From Methylophaga sp. (lineage in GTDB: Bacteria > Pseudomonadota > Gammaproteobacteria > Nitrosococcales > Methylophagaceae): 64,000 bases of DNA. The stretch is taken from NCBI GenBank assembly GCA_011053005.1, contig DRHW01000016.1, positions 103,851-167,850 of the forward strand, read 5' to 3'. The notes beneath the pieces were generated by a model. The model worked only from the letters and a program-made list of their open reading frames with translations, did no database searches and was not told where the DNA came from. The position numbers and the translations under genes are program-made. Shown piece after piece: positions 9,251-17,704 of the stretch. The stretch's first letter is position 1. Each line of letters starts with the position of its first letter.

Positions 9251-10201
9251 CTAGCTTGTTGATTCAAGCGGGTAGAGGTGTGACCGAGCATCTTTGCTGG
9301 GTGATATACCAAATAGACGACTGTATTCACGGCTAAATTGAGAAACGCTCGAATAGCCAACATACATGCACGCTGTACTAACATCCATCATTTTGGTCAG
9401 CATGATTTGTTTGGCTTCGTGCAATCGTAATTCTTTTTGAAATTGTATCGGTGTCATCGAGGTTACGGCTTTAAAGTGATTGTGAAAGGCTGACACACTC
9501 ATGTTACAAAGTAATGCAAGATCATCCACTTTGATCGATTCTTTAAAATTTTCTCTAATTGACTTAATGGCTTTTGAAACACGCTGTAAGTTCGAGTCTT
9601 TAGATGAAATCTGAGCGACAAGTGGGCCAATATCACTGCGAAGTAATCGGATGAAGATCTCGTCAGTTATTAATGGTTGCAGAAATTCAGCATCATCAGG
9701 CTGTGATAAGAGTTCGAGTAAACGTGATCCAGCTTCAACAATTTTAGGATCTGCTTTGCCGATAAATAATGCTTTTGGATACTGTACTTTCGGTAAACCA
9801 TTAGGAAAAGCTCTTAACGTTAACTCCGCCATTTTTTGTGGATCGATATCAATAATTAAGCATAAATAAGGTTCATCTTTAGAGGCTTTAATAATATTGG
9901 CTGAAACGGGCACTTCTGTGGAGTAAACAGCCATTCTCGAATTATCGTATTCAAATACCTCATTACCAATAACGACGCGCTTTGCACCCTGAGCAATGAT
10001 GCACATACCAGGATTAGTAAGGTCACGAGTGGGATCAATATTAGAGACTGACGCACGATATAAACGCACACCTTTTAATGGCAGATCATGATAACCATCA
10101 TGTGGTATATGGCGATTAATTAATGCTGAAAGTCGTGCTCTGGAGAGTTCGCTTTCATCATAGTCAGCAGGCTGGGGGATTGAGATAATATTTTTCAACA
10201 T
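9251..10201 (-). CDS. AraC-family regulator of the molybdenum hydroxylase operon
   Basis: The 316-residue protein has an N-terminal effector domain of the AraC_N type (DLTNPGMCIIAQGAKRVVIG, then VSANIIKASKDEPYLCL). The C-terminal AraC/XylS DNA-binding domain occupies ~215-310, with LALLCNMSVSAFHNHFKAVT as the first HTH and CMYVGYSSVSQFSREYSRLFG as the second. It is the first gene of the operon, so it probably controls its own transcription together with iorAB-xdhC-mocA. Its inducer is probably the enzyme substrate or a related aldehyde (inference). Two 21-bp-spaced direct repeats upstream are likely binding sites. Confidence 0.9.
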   Translation of the reverse strand: MLKNIISIPQPADYDESELSRARLSALINRHIPHDGYHDLPLKGVRLYRASVSNIDPTRDLTNPGMCIIAQGAKRVVIGNEVFEYDNSRMAVYSTEVPVSANIIKASKDEPYLCLIIDIDPQKMAELTLRAFPNGLPKVQYPKALFIGKADPKIVEAGSRLLELLSQPDDAEFLQPLITDEIFIRLLRSDIGPLVAQISSKDSNLQRVSKAIKSIRENFKESIKVDDLALLCNMSVSAFHNHFKAVTSMTPIQFQKELRLHEAKQIMLTKMMDVSTACMYVGYSSVSQFSREYSRLFGISPSKDARSHLYPLESTS

Positions 10202-10248
10202 GAACCTCTATTAATAAGCTGATAAATGATGGCTTACGACAAGGCTAT

Positions 10249-10304
10249 ATTATAAAGCGAATTAACTCACCGACCTTGCCTAAAAAAACATGATTCATGC
10301 CTAA
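10249..10304 (-). promoter_or_regulatory. Promoter and AraC-type operator of the ior operon
   Basis: TGCCTAA occurs at 10277-10283 and at 10298-10304, exactly 21 bp apart, two helical turns, as in classical AraC half-sites. On the minus strand a perfect -10 TATAAT lies at 10249-10254. A 17-base spacer puts the -35 (AAGGTC, poor) at 10272-10277, just touching the proximal half-site. A weak -35 next to a regulator site is typical of an activator-dependent promoter. Confidence 0.55.
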
Positions 10305-10572
10305 TTCTATTTACGAAGGTTTAATCCAGGTAGAAAGAAAAACTATTCAAAGCCAGACATATTGATATTAACTGCCAGATAACGGCATGATCGATTGATT
10401 TTAAAGAATAAAATAACGATTGGTAGAACTCATTTAACCTGGTTAGATAACTATCTATTAGTCTAATTCTCTTTTTGAATTTATAAATAAGCTATTTATA
10501 ATTTGAAATTTTAGACAAAGCGAATGGTTTAATGTGGGCTTAGGTCTTCATTATGTAGATAGTGGAGATAAT

Positions 10573-11199
10573 TTAACGGCTTGGTTTGATATCTATAATG
10601 GATAAGTCGGCCGTTATTTCATGTTTGCCATGTTCTTTTTTGGCTCTCAAGTAAGCAAGATTATCTGGTTTAGAATGGGTAGAGGTATTGACTACTGATT
10701 TTACCTCAATACCATTTTGTTGAAGTTGATGTATCTTTAATGGATTGTTCGTTATCAGTGTCACCTCATTGATTTCTAATGCTTTTAGCATTAATGCTGC
10801 TTCACTAAAATCACGATGATCTTCTTTGAAACCCAGTTTAAGATTCGCTTCGTAAGTATTTAGTCCGGCATCTTGAAAAGCATAAGCATCTAGCTTGTTA
10901 TACAGTCCAATTCCACGTCCCTCTTGTCTCATATAAAGCAGTACACCGCCAGTCTCATCTAATAGCTTAATAGCTTCATCTAATTGTTCGCCACAATCAC
11001 ATCGTGAAGAATGAAAGATATCACCCGTTAAACATTCGGAATGAACTCTGACTAAACTGGGGCCACTGTTTTTATTATCTCTAGTAAATTGCATGGCAAT
11101 ATGTTCTTTGCCTGACTCAAAGCCATGAAAAGAGATGATTTGAGCGGGGACTTGATTCACTCCAACCTTCAGAGCGACCTGCTGTCTAATTGTTATCAT
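10573..11199 (-). CDS. ribA: GTP cyclohydrolase II
   Basis: The 208-residue enzyme opens GTP to the pyrimidine precursor of riboflavin. Zinc ligands Cys 56, 67 and 69 are present (HSECLTGDIFHSSRCDCGEQ), as are the catalytic RQEGRGIGLYNKLDAYAFQD loop and the NPLKIHQL segment. It is a stand-alone RibA without a fused DHBP synthase domain, of the same length class as the E. coli enzyme. It is transcribed divergently from msrBA. No FMN riboswitch consensus was seen in its leader. Confidence 0.95.
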   Translation of the reverse strand: MITIRQQVALKVGVNQVPAQIISFHGFESGKEHIAMQFTRDNKNSGPSLVRVHSECLTGDIFHSSRCDCGEQLDEAIKLLDETGGVLLYMRQEGRGIGLYNKLDAYAFQDAGLNTYEANLKLGFKEDHRDFSEAALMLKALEINEVTLITNNPLKIHQLQQNGIEVKSVVNTSTHSKPDNLAYLRAKKEHGKHEITADLSIIDIKPSR

Positions 11200-11588
11200 T
11201 TTTTTGTTTATCTAGATTTGATGTGGAAATAAAGATTGATCATTTGAGTTTCTAATCAAAATACTTTAGCTATTGGTAGATATTGTCGGTAAATGATACA
11301 AGGAAATCATCAGCATCCCTAGCTTTTAGATCTTATTTTAGACCTAGGCCTTAGGATAATTTCTAATAATTTAAAGAATAATGCTGATATGCCTAGTGAA
11401 CGTTAAATTAGTTTAATTTGCTGCGATCCCTAGTAGCACGCAAAAGATAGATTTGTTTACATGCTAATATCTATAGTACATAAACAACATCTTAATATCA
11501 GTGACGCTGAGAATTTTTTAAATTCTCGGTCACATTTTGCGTATTTATTTGTCATAAACCTACATCATTGATTAAGGCGAAAATAACC
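11200..11588. other. Divergent intergenic region ribA / msrBA
   Basis: These 389 bases carry the promoters of two divergent genes. Apart from the hairpin at 11501-11533 and a short cluster of CCTAG/CTAGG palindromes around 11320-11400, no gene or known riboswitch is visible. Confidence 0.4.
11501..11533 (+). promoter_or_regulatory. Hairpin in the msrBA leader
   Basis: GTGAC 11501-11505 pairs with GTCAC 11529-11533, and GAGAATTT 11509-11516 pairs with AAATTCTC 11520-11527, with a short T loop and a small internal bulge. ATTTT follows. It lies 55 bases before the msrBA ATG and could be an attenuator or an upstream terminator. Confidence 0.35.
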
Positions 11589-12557
11589 ATGACCAAAACT
11601 TATCAAAAAAACGACACAGCGATTGCCAAACTAGATGAATTGCAATTTCAAGTGACGCAACAATGTGGCACTGAGCGTCCTTTTGACAATGCCTATTGGG
11701 ACAACAAAGCAGCCGGCTTATATGTCGATGTGGTATCTGGCGAGCCGTTGTTTACCTCATTAGATAAATATGATTCTATGTCAGGTTGGCCTAGTTTTAC
11801 CCGACCTTTAGAAGCCAGTAATATTCAAGAGCATTCTGATGAAACATTGGGTATGGCACGAACTGAAGTCCGTTCTAAACATGCTGATTCTCATTTAGGT
11901 CATGTATTTCCCGATGGTCCAATTGATCAAGGTGGGCTGCGTTATTGCATTAACTCAGCTAGTTTAAGGTTTATTGCCAAATCTGATCTTGAAACTGAAG
12001 GCTACGCTGAATATTTACCATTGTTTGACGAGAGTAAAAAATCAAACACAAACAATGCACAGGTAGCAATATTAGCGGGTGGCTGTTTTTGGGGAATGGA
12101 GGAATTATTTCGCAAACAACCTGGTGTTATCGATACTCGAGTTGGTTACACAGGCGGACATATACCTGATGTTACTTATAAAGATGTCAAAACAGGTACA
12201 ACAGGTCATGCAGAAGGGATTGAAGTCACATTTGATCCAGAAAAAACCAGTTATCGGGCTATTCTAGAATTCTTTTTTATGGCGCATGATTCAACCACTA
12301 AAAATCGTCAAGGCAATGATGTAGGAGATAGCTATCGCTCAGCGATATTTGTATTGAATAGTGAGCAAGCCGCAGTTGCCACAGACCTAATTAAAGAGCT
12401 CGATGCTAGCGGTATTTTACCTGGCCCCGTCGTGACTGAAGTGGTGAAAGCGGGTGAATTTTATGAAGCTGAACCTGAACATCAAGACTATTTACAGCAT
12501 TACCCTACGGGTTATACCTGTCATTGGGTTCGTCAAGATTGGGCTTTGAAAAAATAA
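11589..12557 (+). CDS. msrBA: Bifunctional methionine sulfoxide reductase MsrB-MsrA
   Basis: The 322-residue fusion has MsrB first (~1-140) and MsrA second (~155-320). MsrB shows [19 protein letters not shown] and the catalytic Cys 120 in RYCINSAS; Cys 26 is a candidate recycling Cys, and the zinc CxxC pairs are absent. MsrA shows GGCFWGMEE with catalytic Cys 166 and GYTGG, plus Cys ~311 in [10 protein letters not shown] near the end. It repairs both diastereomers of methionine sulfoxide. I used the ATG at 11589 with AAGGCG 9 bases upstream; a TTG at 11568 would add seven residues. No signal peptide is seen, so it is cytoplasmic. Confidence 0.92.
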   Translation: MTKTYQKNDTAIAKLDELQFQVTQQCGTERPFDNAYWDNKAAGLYVDVVSGEPLFTSLDKYDSMSGWPSFTRPLEASNIQEHSDETLGMARTEVRSKHADSHLGHVFPDGPIDQGGLRYCINSASLRFIAKSDLETEGYAEYLPLFDESKKSNTNNAQVAILAGGCFWGMEELFRKQPGVIDTRVGYTGGHIPDVTYKDVKTGTTGHAEGIEVTFDPEKTSYRAILEFFFMAHDSTTKNRQGNDVGDSYRSAIFVLNSEQAAVATDLIKELDASGILPGPVVTEVVKAGEFYEAEPEHQDYLQHYPTGYTCHWVRQDWALKK

Positions 12558-12578
12558 GCTTTAAACAGCCAAAAACAA

Positions 12579-12616
12579 AATAGCCTCTAAGATAAATCTT
12601 AGAGGCTATTTTTTGA
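12579..12616. terminator. Bidirectional intrinsic terminator
   Basis: AATAGCCTCTAAGAT at 12579-12593 pairs perfectly with 12596-12610 and is followed by a T run. It sits between the convergent msrBA and small lipoprotein genes and has A/T tracts on both sides. Confidence 0.9.
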
Positions 12617-12662
12617 TACTGTTACTTTGTTAAGTTTGTTATGACAAACTCAAAAAAACGAT

Positions 12663-12866
12663 TTAGCAATCAGTGTCTTGAGCGTTAACACCTTCTTTTG
12701 CTTTTTCACAAGCATCTTCAACTGCATTGCCCATATCTGTTGTTGCATTATCAATTGATTCACCGGCTTTTTCTGCTGGGCCATCGTTATTATCACAAGC
12801 TGATACAGCAAAACCCATCACAGAGACGATGCTTAAGATTTTTAGTAATGTAGTTAGTTTTTTCAT
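12663..12866 (-). CDS. Small putative lipoprotein, entericidin-like
   Basis: The 67-residue peptide has a lysine start, a hydrophobic core and a lipobox FAVSAC with Cys ~24, so it should be lipidated. The mature part is short, acidic and helical (AGESIDNATTDMGNAVEDA) with three more Cys. It resembles the small stress-induced entericidin-like lipoproteins found widely in gammaproteobacteria, but it is not a strict match. Just upstream on the same strand is a relic of a DUF5670-type membrane peptide, another small envelope-stress gene, so the pair may once have been co-expressed. Confidence 0.7.
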   Translation of the reverse strand: MKKLTTLLKILSIVSVMGFAVSACDNNDGPAEKAGESIDNATTDMGNAVEDACEKAKEGVNAQDTDC

Positions 12867-12929
12867 GTTTTTCCCTTAATTAAATTATTGGAACGTTCAT
12901 ATTATCGGTAAATACCGAATGCAATTCTT

Positions 12930-13075
12930 TTACACTTTTCGAGCTTGCATTAGTCTGACCATGACAACACTGATCGCTAAAACAAGTCGAAGATGCTTAC
13001 ACCACCCAATGTTTCAGAGGAAAGTAAGCCCTGTAGCCAAATAATGGTCAACACAATGACGAGAGTTTCTAACCC
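12930..13075 (-). pseudogene. Frameshifted relic of a DUF5670 (lmo0937-type) small membrane protein
   Basis: On the minus strand one frame from 13075 reads LETLVIVLTIIWLQGLLSS then ETLGG. In the neighbouring frame, from about 12998, the sequence continues HLRLVLAISVVMVRLMQARK and ends V-stop at 12930-12932. Joined with a one-base shift they reproduce the layout of DUF5670 peptides: LE-TL...WLLGL...TLGG, then HLLLVIAI..., then a basic tail. No ATG is left at the expected start, where TTA stands. It is therefore probably a dead gene of about 50 codons, unless it is a sequencing error. Confidence 0.6.
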
Positions 13076-13101
13076 TTAAAAGCGTCGATTAACCACTATT
13101 C

Positions 13102-13130
13102 AAATGTTACAACATGTGTGTGTAACATTT
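13102..13130. promoter_or_regulatory. 10-bp inverted repeat, operator-like
   Basis: AAATGTTACA at 13102-13111 and its exact complement TGTAACATTT at 13121-13130 flank a 9-base centre. It is upstream of the DUF5670 relic on the minus strand, where a regulator would bind. No T run follows, so it is not a terminator. Confidence 0.4.
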
Positions 13131-13527
13131 ATTGATGTCTCAGAACAAACCTTCCATTGTTAGGACTATTTTATAATCGACCTTCACATGTGGATACAAG
13201 ATATTATCCTGATTTATTGATAATGTATATGGCAATTATTGGGAAGTGAAATAAATATTTCTATCACTATTCCTGTGATTAGCCACAAATAAAAAAATAA
13301 CATAAACTTAATTTATTTAGCAAGTTAAAGCATATTTATCATCTAGTTTTTACGAAAATAGTCAGAATATAACGGTTGACATTAATGCACTTAAATACCA
13401 CGATACAATGCACATAAAAGCTTATTTTAATTGATGAATAATTGGCTTCTACAATTAAATCAAAGCGATGGAATCACACTAATAATCTAATGCTCCAAGT
13501 AGCATTAACATAAGAATATGAGGCTAA
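13131..13527. other. Upstream region of modE
   Basis: About 400 AT-rich bases without a recognisable gene. A partial ModE-like half (ATATAACG, ~13368-13375) occurs, but its partner is poor. Confidence 0.35.
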
Positions 13528-14340
13528 ATGGAAAAGGAAAAAAATACCAAAGGTCAGCTTAAAGGCGATATTTTTCTGCTAACAGATAGTCAGCGCTCAT
13601 TTGCTTCTTCACAAATTGAGTTATTAAAAGCGATAAATCAGTGTGGTTCAATTTCAAAAGCAGCAAAACATATTGGCATCAGTTACAAAACGGCATGGGA
13701 TAGGATCGATGCGATGAATAATATGTCTAGCCAAACATTGGTCAATCGTTCAGCCGGAGGAGCACAAGGCGGTGGCACCGCTTTAACTGAGTTGGGACAA
13801 CGCATTATTGAAGGTTTTGAAGCCTTACAAAATGAACATCAAGCGTTTCTCGACCAACTCGGTGATAAGTTGCACTCCCTTAATGATATTGCCAATTTTG
13901 TAAAAAGCGAAAATATGAAAACCAGTGCTAAAAATCAATTTCGTGGCACTATCAACAGTATAACGATGGGCGCCGTTAATACTGAAATAGCGTTAGATAT
14001 TGGTACCGATCGACATTTGATTGCCATTATTACGCATGATAGTGTGCAGAATTTAGGGCTAAAAGATCGATCAGAAGTCATTGCATTAATTAATGCCTCA
14101 TCAATAATCGTGAGCACTGATATTAATATTGCAACCAGTGCCCGTAATAAGTTCATCGGCAAGGTTTCATGTATTGTGCTTGGCGCTGTAAATGCTGATA
14201 TCACGCTTGATATTGGTGGTGGAAAATCAATGAGTGCAATGATTACCAATACTAGTGTTACGGAATTAGGATTGAAAGAGGGTGATTCAGCGTGTGTGAT
14301 TTTTAAAGCGCCGAGCGTTACGCTCCTGAAAGAGGCATAA
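13528..14340 (+). CDS. modE: Molybdate-responsive transcriptional regulator ModE
   Basis: The 270-residue protein has an N-terminal winged HTH (AINQCGSISKAAKHIGISYK, then WDRIDAMNN; ~25-95) and two tandem Mop/TOBE molybdate-binding domains: NQFRGTINSITMGAVNTE at ~132 and NKFIGKVSCIVLGAVNAD at ~205. This is the E. coli ModE architecture. Bound to molybdate it represses modABC and adjusts Mo-enzyme genes. It lies convergent with modABC, five bases from modC. A match to its operator consensus is present upstream of modA. Start taken at ATG 13528. Confidence 0.95.
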   Translation: MEKEKNTKGQLKGDIFLLTDSQRSFASSQIELLKAINQCGSISKAAKHIGISYKTAWDRIDAMNNMSSQTLVNRSAGGAQGGGTALTELGQRIIEGFEALQNEHQAFLDQLGDKLHSLNDIANFVKSENMKTSAKNQFRGTINSITMGAVNTEIALDIGTDRHLIAIITHDSVQNLGLKDRSEVIALINASSIIVSTDINIATSARNKFIGKVSCIVLGAVNADITLDIGGGKSMSAMITNTSVTELGLKEGDSACVIFKAPSVTLLKEA

Positions 14341-14345
14341 GCGTT

Positions 14346-15503
14346 TTAACGGACAATAGCGACAGATTTAATTTGTGCCCAGAGTCGTGAGCCTTGTTTA
14401 AGCTGTAAATGGTCAATTGATCGGCGAGTAAGATGAGCAAGTAGATAGTCATTACCAGCGCGTAATTGCACTAAGGCCTCCGCATTATTATCATCAGATT
14501 CAATTTCAGCCACTTTCACCAATAATCGATTGAGAATGCTCGAATCTTCATGATACGTGAGCGTCAGGCTTACATCTCTAGCGAGTATTCTTACCCGAAC
14601 ATACTCGCCCATTTCATCATTAACATCATGCACCCATAAATCACCACCGGCACATGCAACTCGGGCAAGATGCCATTGTTTATCACGCTCGACCACTTTG
14701 CCTTGCCAAACAACGCTTGCATCGTTGCCCATCGGTAGTGGCAAATCGATCCGTGAAAAAACCTCGCTAGTACTTCCTTGAGCCATGACTTTACCGTGTT
14801 GAAGTAACACGACTTGATCGGCTAATCGTGCGACTTCGTCCATAGAATGGCTGACATATAAAATAGGAATATCAAAAGACGATTGAAGTTTTTCTAGATA
14901 AGGCAGAATTTCTTGTTTTCTAGCAAAATCAAGCGACGCTAAGGGTTCATCCATCAATAATAATCGAGGCTGAATTAGCAACGCTCTAGCAATGGCAATA
15001 CGTTGTCTTTCGCCGCCTGATAATTGATTCGGATAACGTTGTAATATTGATTCGATACCCATTAATGTGATGACTTGGTCATACAACGCTTTTGAGCTGG
15101 CAACGTCAGATCGTTTTATTGCATAAGCTAAATTACCTTGCCCCGTTAAATGGGCAAATAAGCTAGATTCTTGAAAGACATATCCCAAAGGCCGTTTATG
15201 AGTAGGTAAAAATACCTTCTCGCTTTGCCACACGTCACCATTAACCGTTAAATGGCCTGATTCAGCTTGCTCTAGTCCCGCGATGCAGCGTAGGAGAGTG
15301 GTTTTACCAGAACCTGATTGACCAAAGATCGCGGTAATTCCTTTGCTAGCAATATTCACCTCAACATCAAGCGTAAACATCGATGAGTTAGTTGGATTAA
15401 AAGAATTAGCCGGACCAGAGTTAGAACGTTGTAAAAGAAACCGAGCGTGAATGTCTTCGCCTTGTTTCTGCTTCAAAAGAGGGACTTCGTTTATTTTGTC
15501 CAT
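14346..15503 (-). CDS. modC: Molybdate ABC transporter ATP-binding protein
   Basis: The product is 385 residues from the ATG at 15503; a GTG at 15521 would add six residues and overlap modB by 10 bp. Walker A is GQSGSGKTTLL, the Q-loop region follows at YVFQESSLF, the signature is LSGGERQRIAIARAL and Walker B is LLLMDEPLASLD. A C-terminal Mop domain (about the last 70 residues, ending GSRLWAQIKSVAIVR) binds oxyanion and regulates transport, as in ModC proteins. The N-terminus carries ~35 extra residues before the nucleotide-binding fold. It energises ModB. Confidence 0.93.
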   Translation of the reverse strand: MDKINEVPLLKQKQGEDIHARFLLQRSNSGPANSFNPTNSSMFTLDVEVNIASKGITAIFGQSGSGKTTLLRCIAGLEQAESGHLTVNGDVWQSEKVFLPTHKRPLGYVFQESSLFAHLTGQGNLAYAIKRSDVASSKALYDQVITLMGIESILQRYPNQLSGGERQRIAIARALLIQPRLLLMDEPLASLDFARKQEILPYLEKLQSSFDIPILYVSHSMDEVARLADQVVLLQHGKVMAQGSTSEVFSRIDLPLPMGNDASVVWQGKVVERDKQWHLARVACAGGDLWVHDVNDEMGEYVRVRILARDVSLTLTYHEDSSILNRLLVKVAEIESDDNNAEALVQLRAGNDYLLAHLTRRSIDHLQLKQGSRLWAQIKSVAIVR

Positions 15504-15511
15504 CTTTACGC

Positions 15512-16189
15512 TCAACTCCACAATGATGTTTTTCGCTGTGAGCCGTATAAAGCTAACAGCACTGCAAATGAAAAGATAACCATAATGCCTGCTAATGTGT
15601 GCGCTTGTGCATATTCTAATGCTTCAACATGATCGTAGATTTGCACAGAAACGACACGTGTTTGATCTGGTATATTGCCGCCAATCATCAAAACGACACC
15701 AAATTCGCCCATTGTATGAGCAAAACCAAGAATTGTAGCAGTGATAAAGCCAGGTCTAGCTAAAGGCAATACCACGGTAAAAAAGCGATCCCAAGGTCCT
15801 GCTCGAAGCGTAGCCGCTACTTCCATCGGTCGTTCGCCTATTGCTTGCATTGCATTTTGAAGAGGCTGAACGACAAATGGTAATGAATAAAAAACTGAGC
15901 CGACAACTAAGCCCGAAAAAGTGAAGGGCAAAGTGCCTAAACCTAGTTGTTGAGTAAATTCACCAATAAATCCGTTTGGTCCCATCGCAATCAACAAATA
16001 AAAACCGAGCACGGTAGGCGGTAGTACTAAGGGTAATGCTACGATTGCACCGACCGGAGCTTTTAACCAAGATCGAGTACGCGCTAACCACCAAGCGATT
16101 GGCGTGCCGATGACTAATAACAATGCTGTTACAGTCGTGGCTAATTTAAGGGTAAGCCATATTGCGGCTAAGTCTGCTTCAGTTAACAT
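15512..16189 (-). CDS. modB: Molybdate ABC transporter permease
   Basis: The 225-residue inner-membrane protein has about five transmembrane helices. The ABC permease EAA loop is [20 protein letters not shown] followed by LARPGF, which docks on ModC. The [14 protein letters not shown] segment is typical of ModB. Its start lies nine bases after the modA stop, and its end abuts or overlaps modC, giving the operon order modA-modB-modC. Confidence 0.95.
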   Translation of the reverse strand: MLTEADLAAIWLTLKLATTVTALLLVIGTPIAWWLARTRSWLKAPVGAIVALPLVLPPTVLGFYLLIAMGPNGFIGEFTQQLGLGTLPFTFSGLVVGSVFYSLPFVVQPLQNAMQAIGERPMEVAATLRAGPWDRFFTVVLPLARPGFITATILGFAHTMGEFGVVLMIGGNIPDQTRVVSVQIYDHVEALEYAQAHTLAGIMVIFSFAVLLALYGSQRKTSLWS

Positions 16190-16198
16190 AATGTCGAT

Positions 16199-16954
16199 CT
16201 ATTCTGTTTTATAACCATAATCATAAATAATGTGTTGAGCGGTATCACTATGAAGATATTTAAGCAGGGCTTTGGCACCGTCATTATTCTGAGCTGTTTT
16301 TAATAATACGGCATCTTGGCGAATAGGGCTGTATAACTCGCTAGGTATGATCCAACTAGAGCCTTTTGTTACTATTCCATTATCCATAATTTGTGACAAG
16401 GCTACAAAACCTAAATCAGCATTATCCGTTGCAACAAACTGATAGGTTTGAGATATATTTTCACCCATTACCCATTTTGGCTGAGTCGAGTTTTTTAGAT
16501 TAAGCGCCGTTAATACTTCTTCGGCCGCCACACCGTAAGGCGCTAATTTCGGATTAGCTAATGCTAGTTTATTGAAATTACCCTTTTTCAGATTTGTATA
16601 GTTTTTATCGACAAAATCAGCTTTTGTTGACCATAATGCCAAAGTGCCCGTTGCATAAGTAAAACGACTATTAGGCACAATAAATCCGGCCTTTTCTAAT
16701 GCAATAGGTTTAGCTTGATCAGCGGATAAAAATACTTCGAAAGGTGCGCCATTTTGAATTTGAGCAAAGAATTTACCTGATGAACCAAAAGATAAAATAA
16801 CGGTATGTTCAGAGTCTTTCTCAAATTGTGCAGCAATATCTTTCATTGCTGCGGTAAAGTTTGAAGCCACGGCAACATGTACTACATCAGCAAGAACAGT
16901 GCTGCTTATTGAAAATCCTAAAGTAAGCATCATCACACCTTTTAATAATTTCAT
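16199..16954 (-). CDS. modA: Molybdate-binding periplasmic protein
   Basis: The 251-residue protein has a Sec signal peptide (cleavage near Ala22, VLA/DVV), then HVAVASNFTAAMKDIAAQFE and the ligand-loop sequences SFGSSGKF and NGAPFEVFLSADQ that are standard in ModA. It delivers molybdate or tungstate to ModBC. It is the first gene of the modABC operon. A ModE palindrome is centred 80 bases upstream of its ATG and covers the probable promoter. The substrate serves the molybdenum hydroxylase encoded 6 kb away. Confidence 0.94.
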   Translation of the reverse strand: MKLLKGVMMLTLGFSISSTVLADVVHVAVASNFTAAMKDIAAQFEKDSEHTVILSFGSSGKFFAQIQNGAPFEVFLSADQAKPIALEKAGFIVPNSRFTYATGTLALWSTKADFVDKNYTNLKKGNFNKLALANPKLAPYGVAAEEVLTALNLKNSTQPKWVMGENISQTYQFVATDNADLGFVALSQIMDNGIVTKGSSWIIPSELYSPIRQDAVLLKTAQNNDGAKALLKYLHSDTAQHIIYDYGYKTE

Positions 16955-17020
16955 GCTTTAGTCCTTATTGAAATTTAAATGCTCTGCATGTTTAATCGAC
17001 AATGACTAAGACTCAATGCA

Positions 17021-17048
17021 ATCGTTATATAGTCTCTTATATAGCGAT
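17021..17048 (-). promoter_or_regulatory. ModE-binding site upstream of modA
   Basis: ATCGTTATATA at 17021-17031, six bases GTCTCT, then TATATAGCGAT at 17038-17048. The arms match each other at 10 of 11 positions and fit the known ModE consensus (CGnTATATA, short spacer, TATATnnCG). TATA-rich arms also supply the -10, so ModE-molybdate binding should occlude RNA polymerase. Confidence 0.88.
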
Positions 17049-17276
17049 TGCGTTCAAGCCTATATTTTAAATCTAAGTAATATTAAGGGCACTAACAGAA
17101 TGACCCTTTTACATCCATCGGCTATCAACACATCGCCAGCTAATTATTAAACAATTGACTTTTATACCGATCGATATATAATTGACGGCTTGTGAATAAT
17201 ACGTCACGACAATTTAATGCTGCTATGGCTCTATCATAAAAAATCAGCAATTTTGGCAAGGCGGTTACTAAGGTGA

Positions 17277-17645
17277 TTGATTGCAAATGATAATTACCGT
17301 GTCACTTTAAAAGTACTGATCCAGACTTCAAAAGGTTATAGCACCATGACAAGTATTATTAATCGTACGCTTATATATACGCAAAGATTTGCGATCAATT
17401 TAGTGACTTATTCTGAAGGACATTTTGTACCAAGACACTTTGATATGGTGAGCGGAGGGCGGCTTTATAAGCTTAACTTCGTATTAGTCAGGGCTAAACA
17501 AGGTGGAATTTTCGAAACAGAAGAGGTTATCTTTTCTCTTTTCAATCGAATCATTCTCTTTCGTCCAGACCTTTATCAGCATCATGTCACAAAAATAATC
17601 AGTGGAAAACGCGTACTGTTAAGTTTTGCGCTAAGGTTGAATTAA
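17277..17645 (+). CDS. Very small 2OG-Fe(II) oxygenase-like protein
   Basis: The product is 122 residues from a TTG start, or 99 from ATG 17346; the true start is uncertain because AAGGTG sits too close to the TTG. The sequence reads as the core of a double-stranded beta-helix dioxygenase. It has an HxD iron motif (FVPRHFDMV), GGRLYKLNFVL, NRIILFRPDLYQHHV with the distal His, and SGKRVLLSF with the Arg that would bind 2-oxoglutarate. It resembles the small phage-like or 2OG hydroxylases acting on peptides. It stands alone between modA and the secreted propeller gene, so no substrate can be inferred. Confidence 0.6.
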   Translation: MIANDNYRVTLKVLIQTSKGYSTMTSIINRTLIYTQRFAINLVTYSEGHFVPRHFDMVSGGRLYKLNFVLVRAKQGGIFETEEVIFSLFNRIILFRPDLYQHHVTKIISGKRVLLSFALRLN

Positions 17646-17704
17646 AAATTAAAACGTTTATTTTGGTATTAATTTAAATAATTACAATAGATAAGGGGAA
17701 CGTA

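Noticed and set aside
10390..10420. ModE-like halves ATCGATTGATT and AAAATAACGAT upstream of the ior operon
   Set aside because: The left half matches the consensus at 7 of 11 positions, and the spacer is 9 bases rather than 6-7, so the halves are out of phase.
10504..10603. Plus-strand run reading WFNVGLGLHYVDSGDN
   Set aside because: Only about 32 codons between stops, with its second half lying antisense to the end of ribA. Probably chance.
11200..11588. FMN riboswitch in the ribA leader
   Set aside because: None of the conserved FMN-element blocks (AGGGGCAGGGTG and similar) are present.
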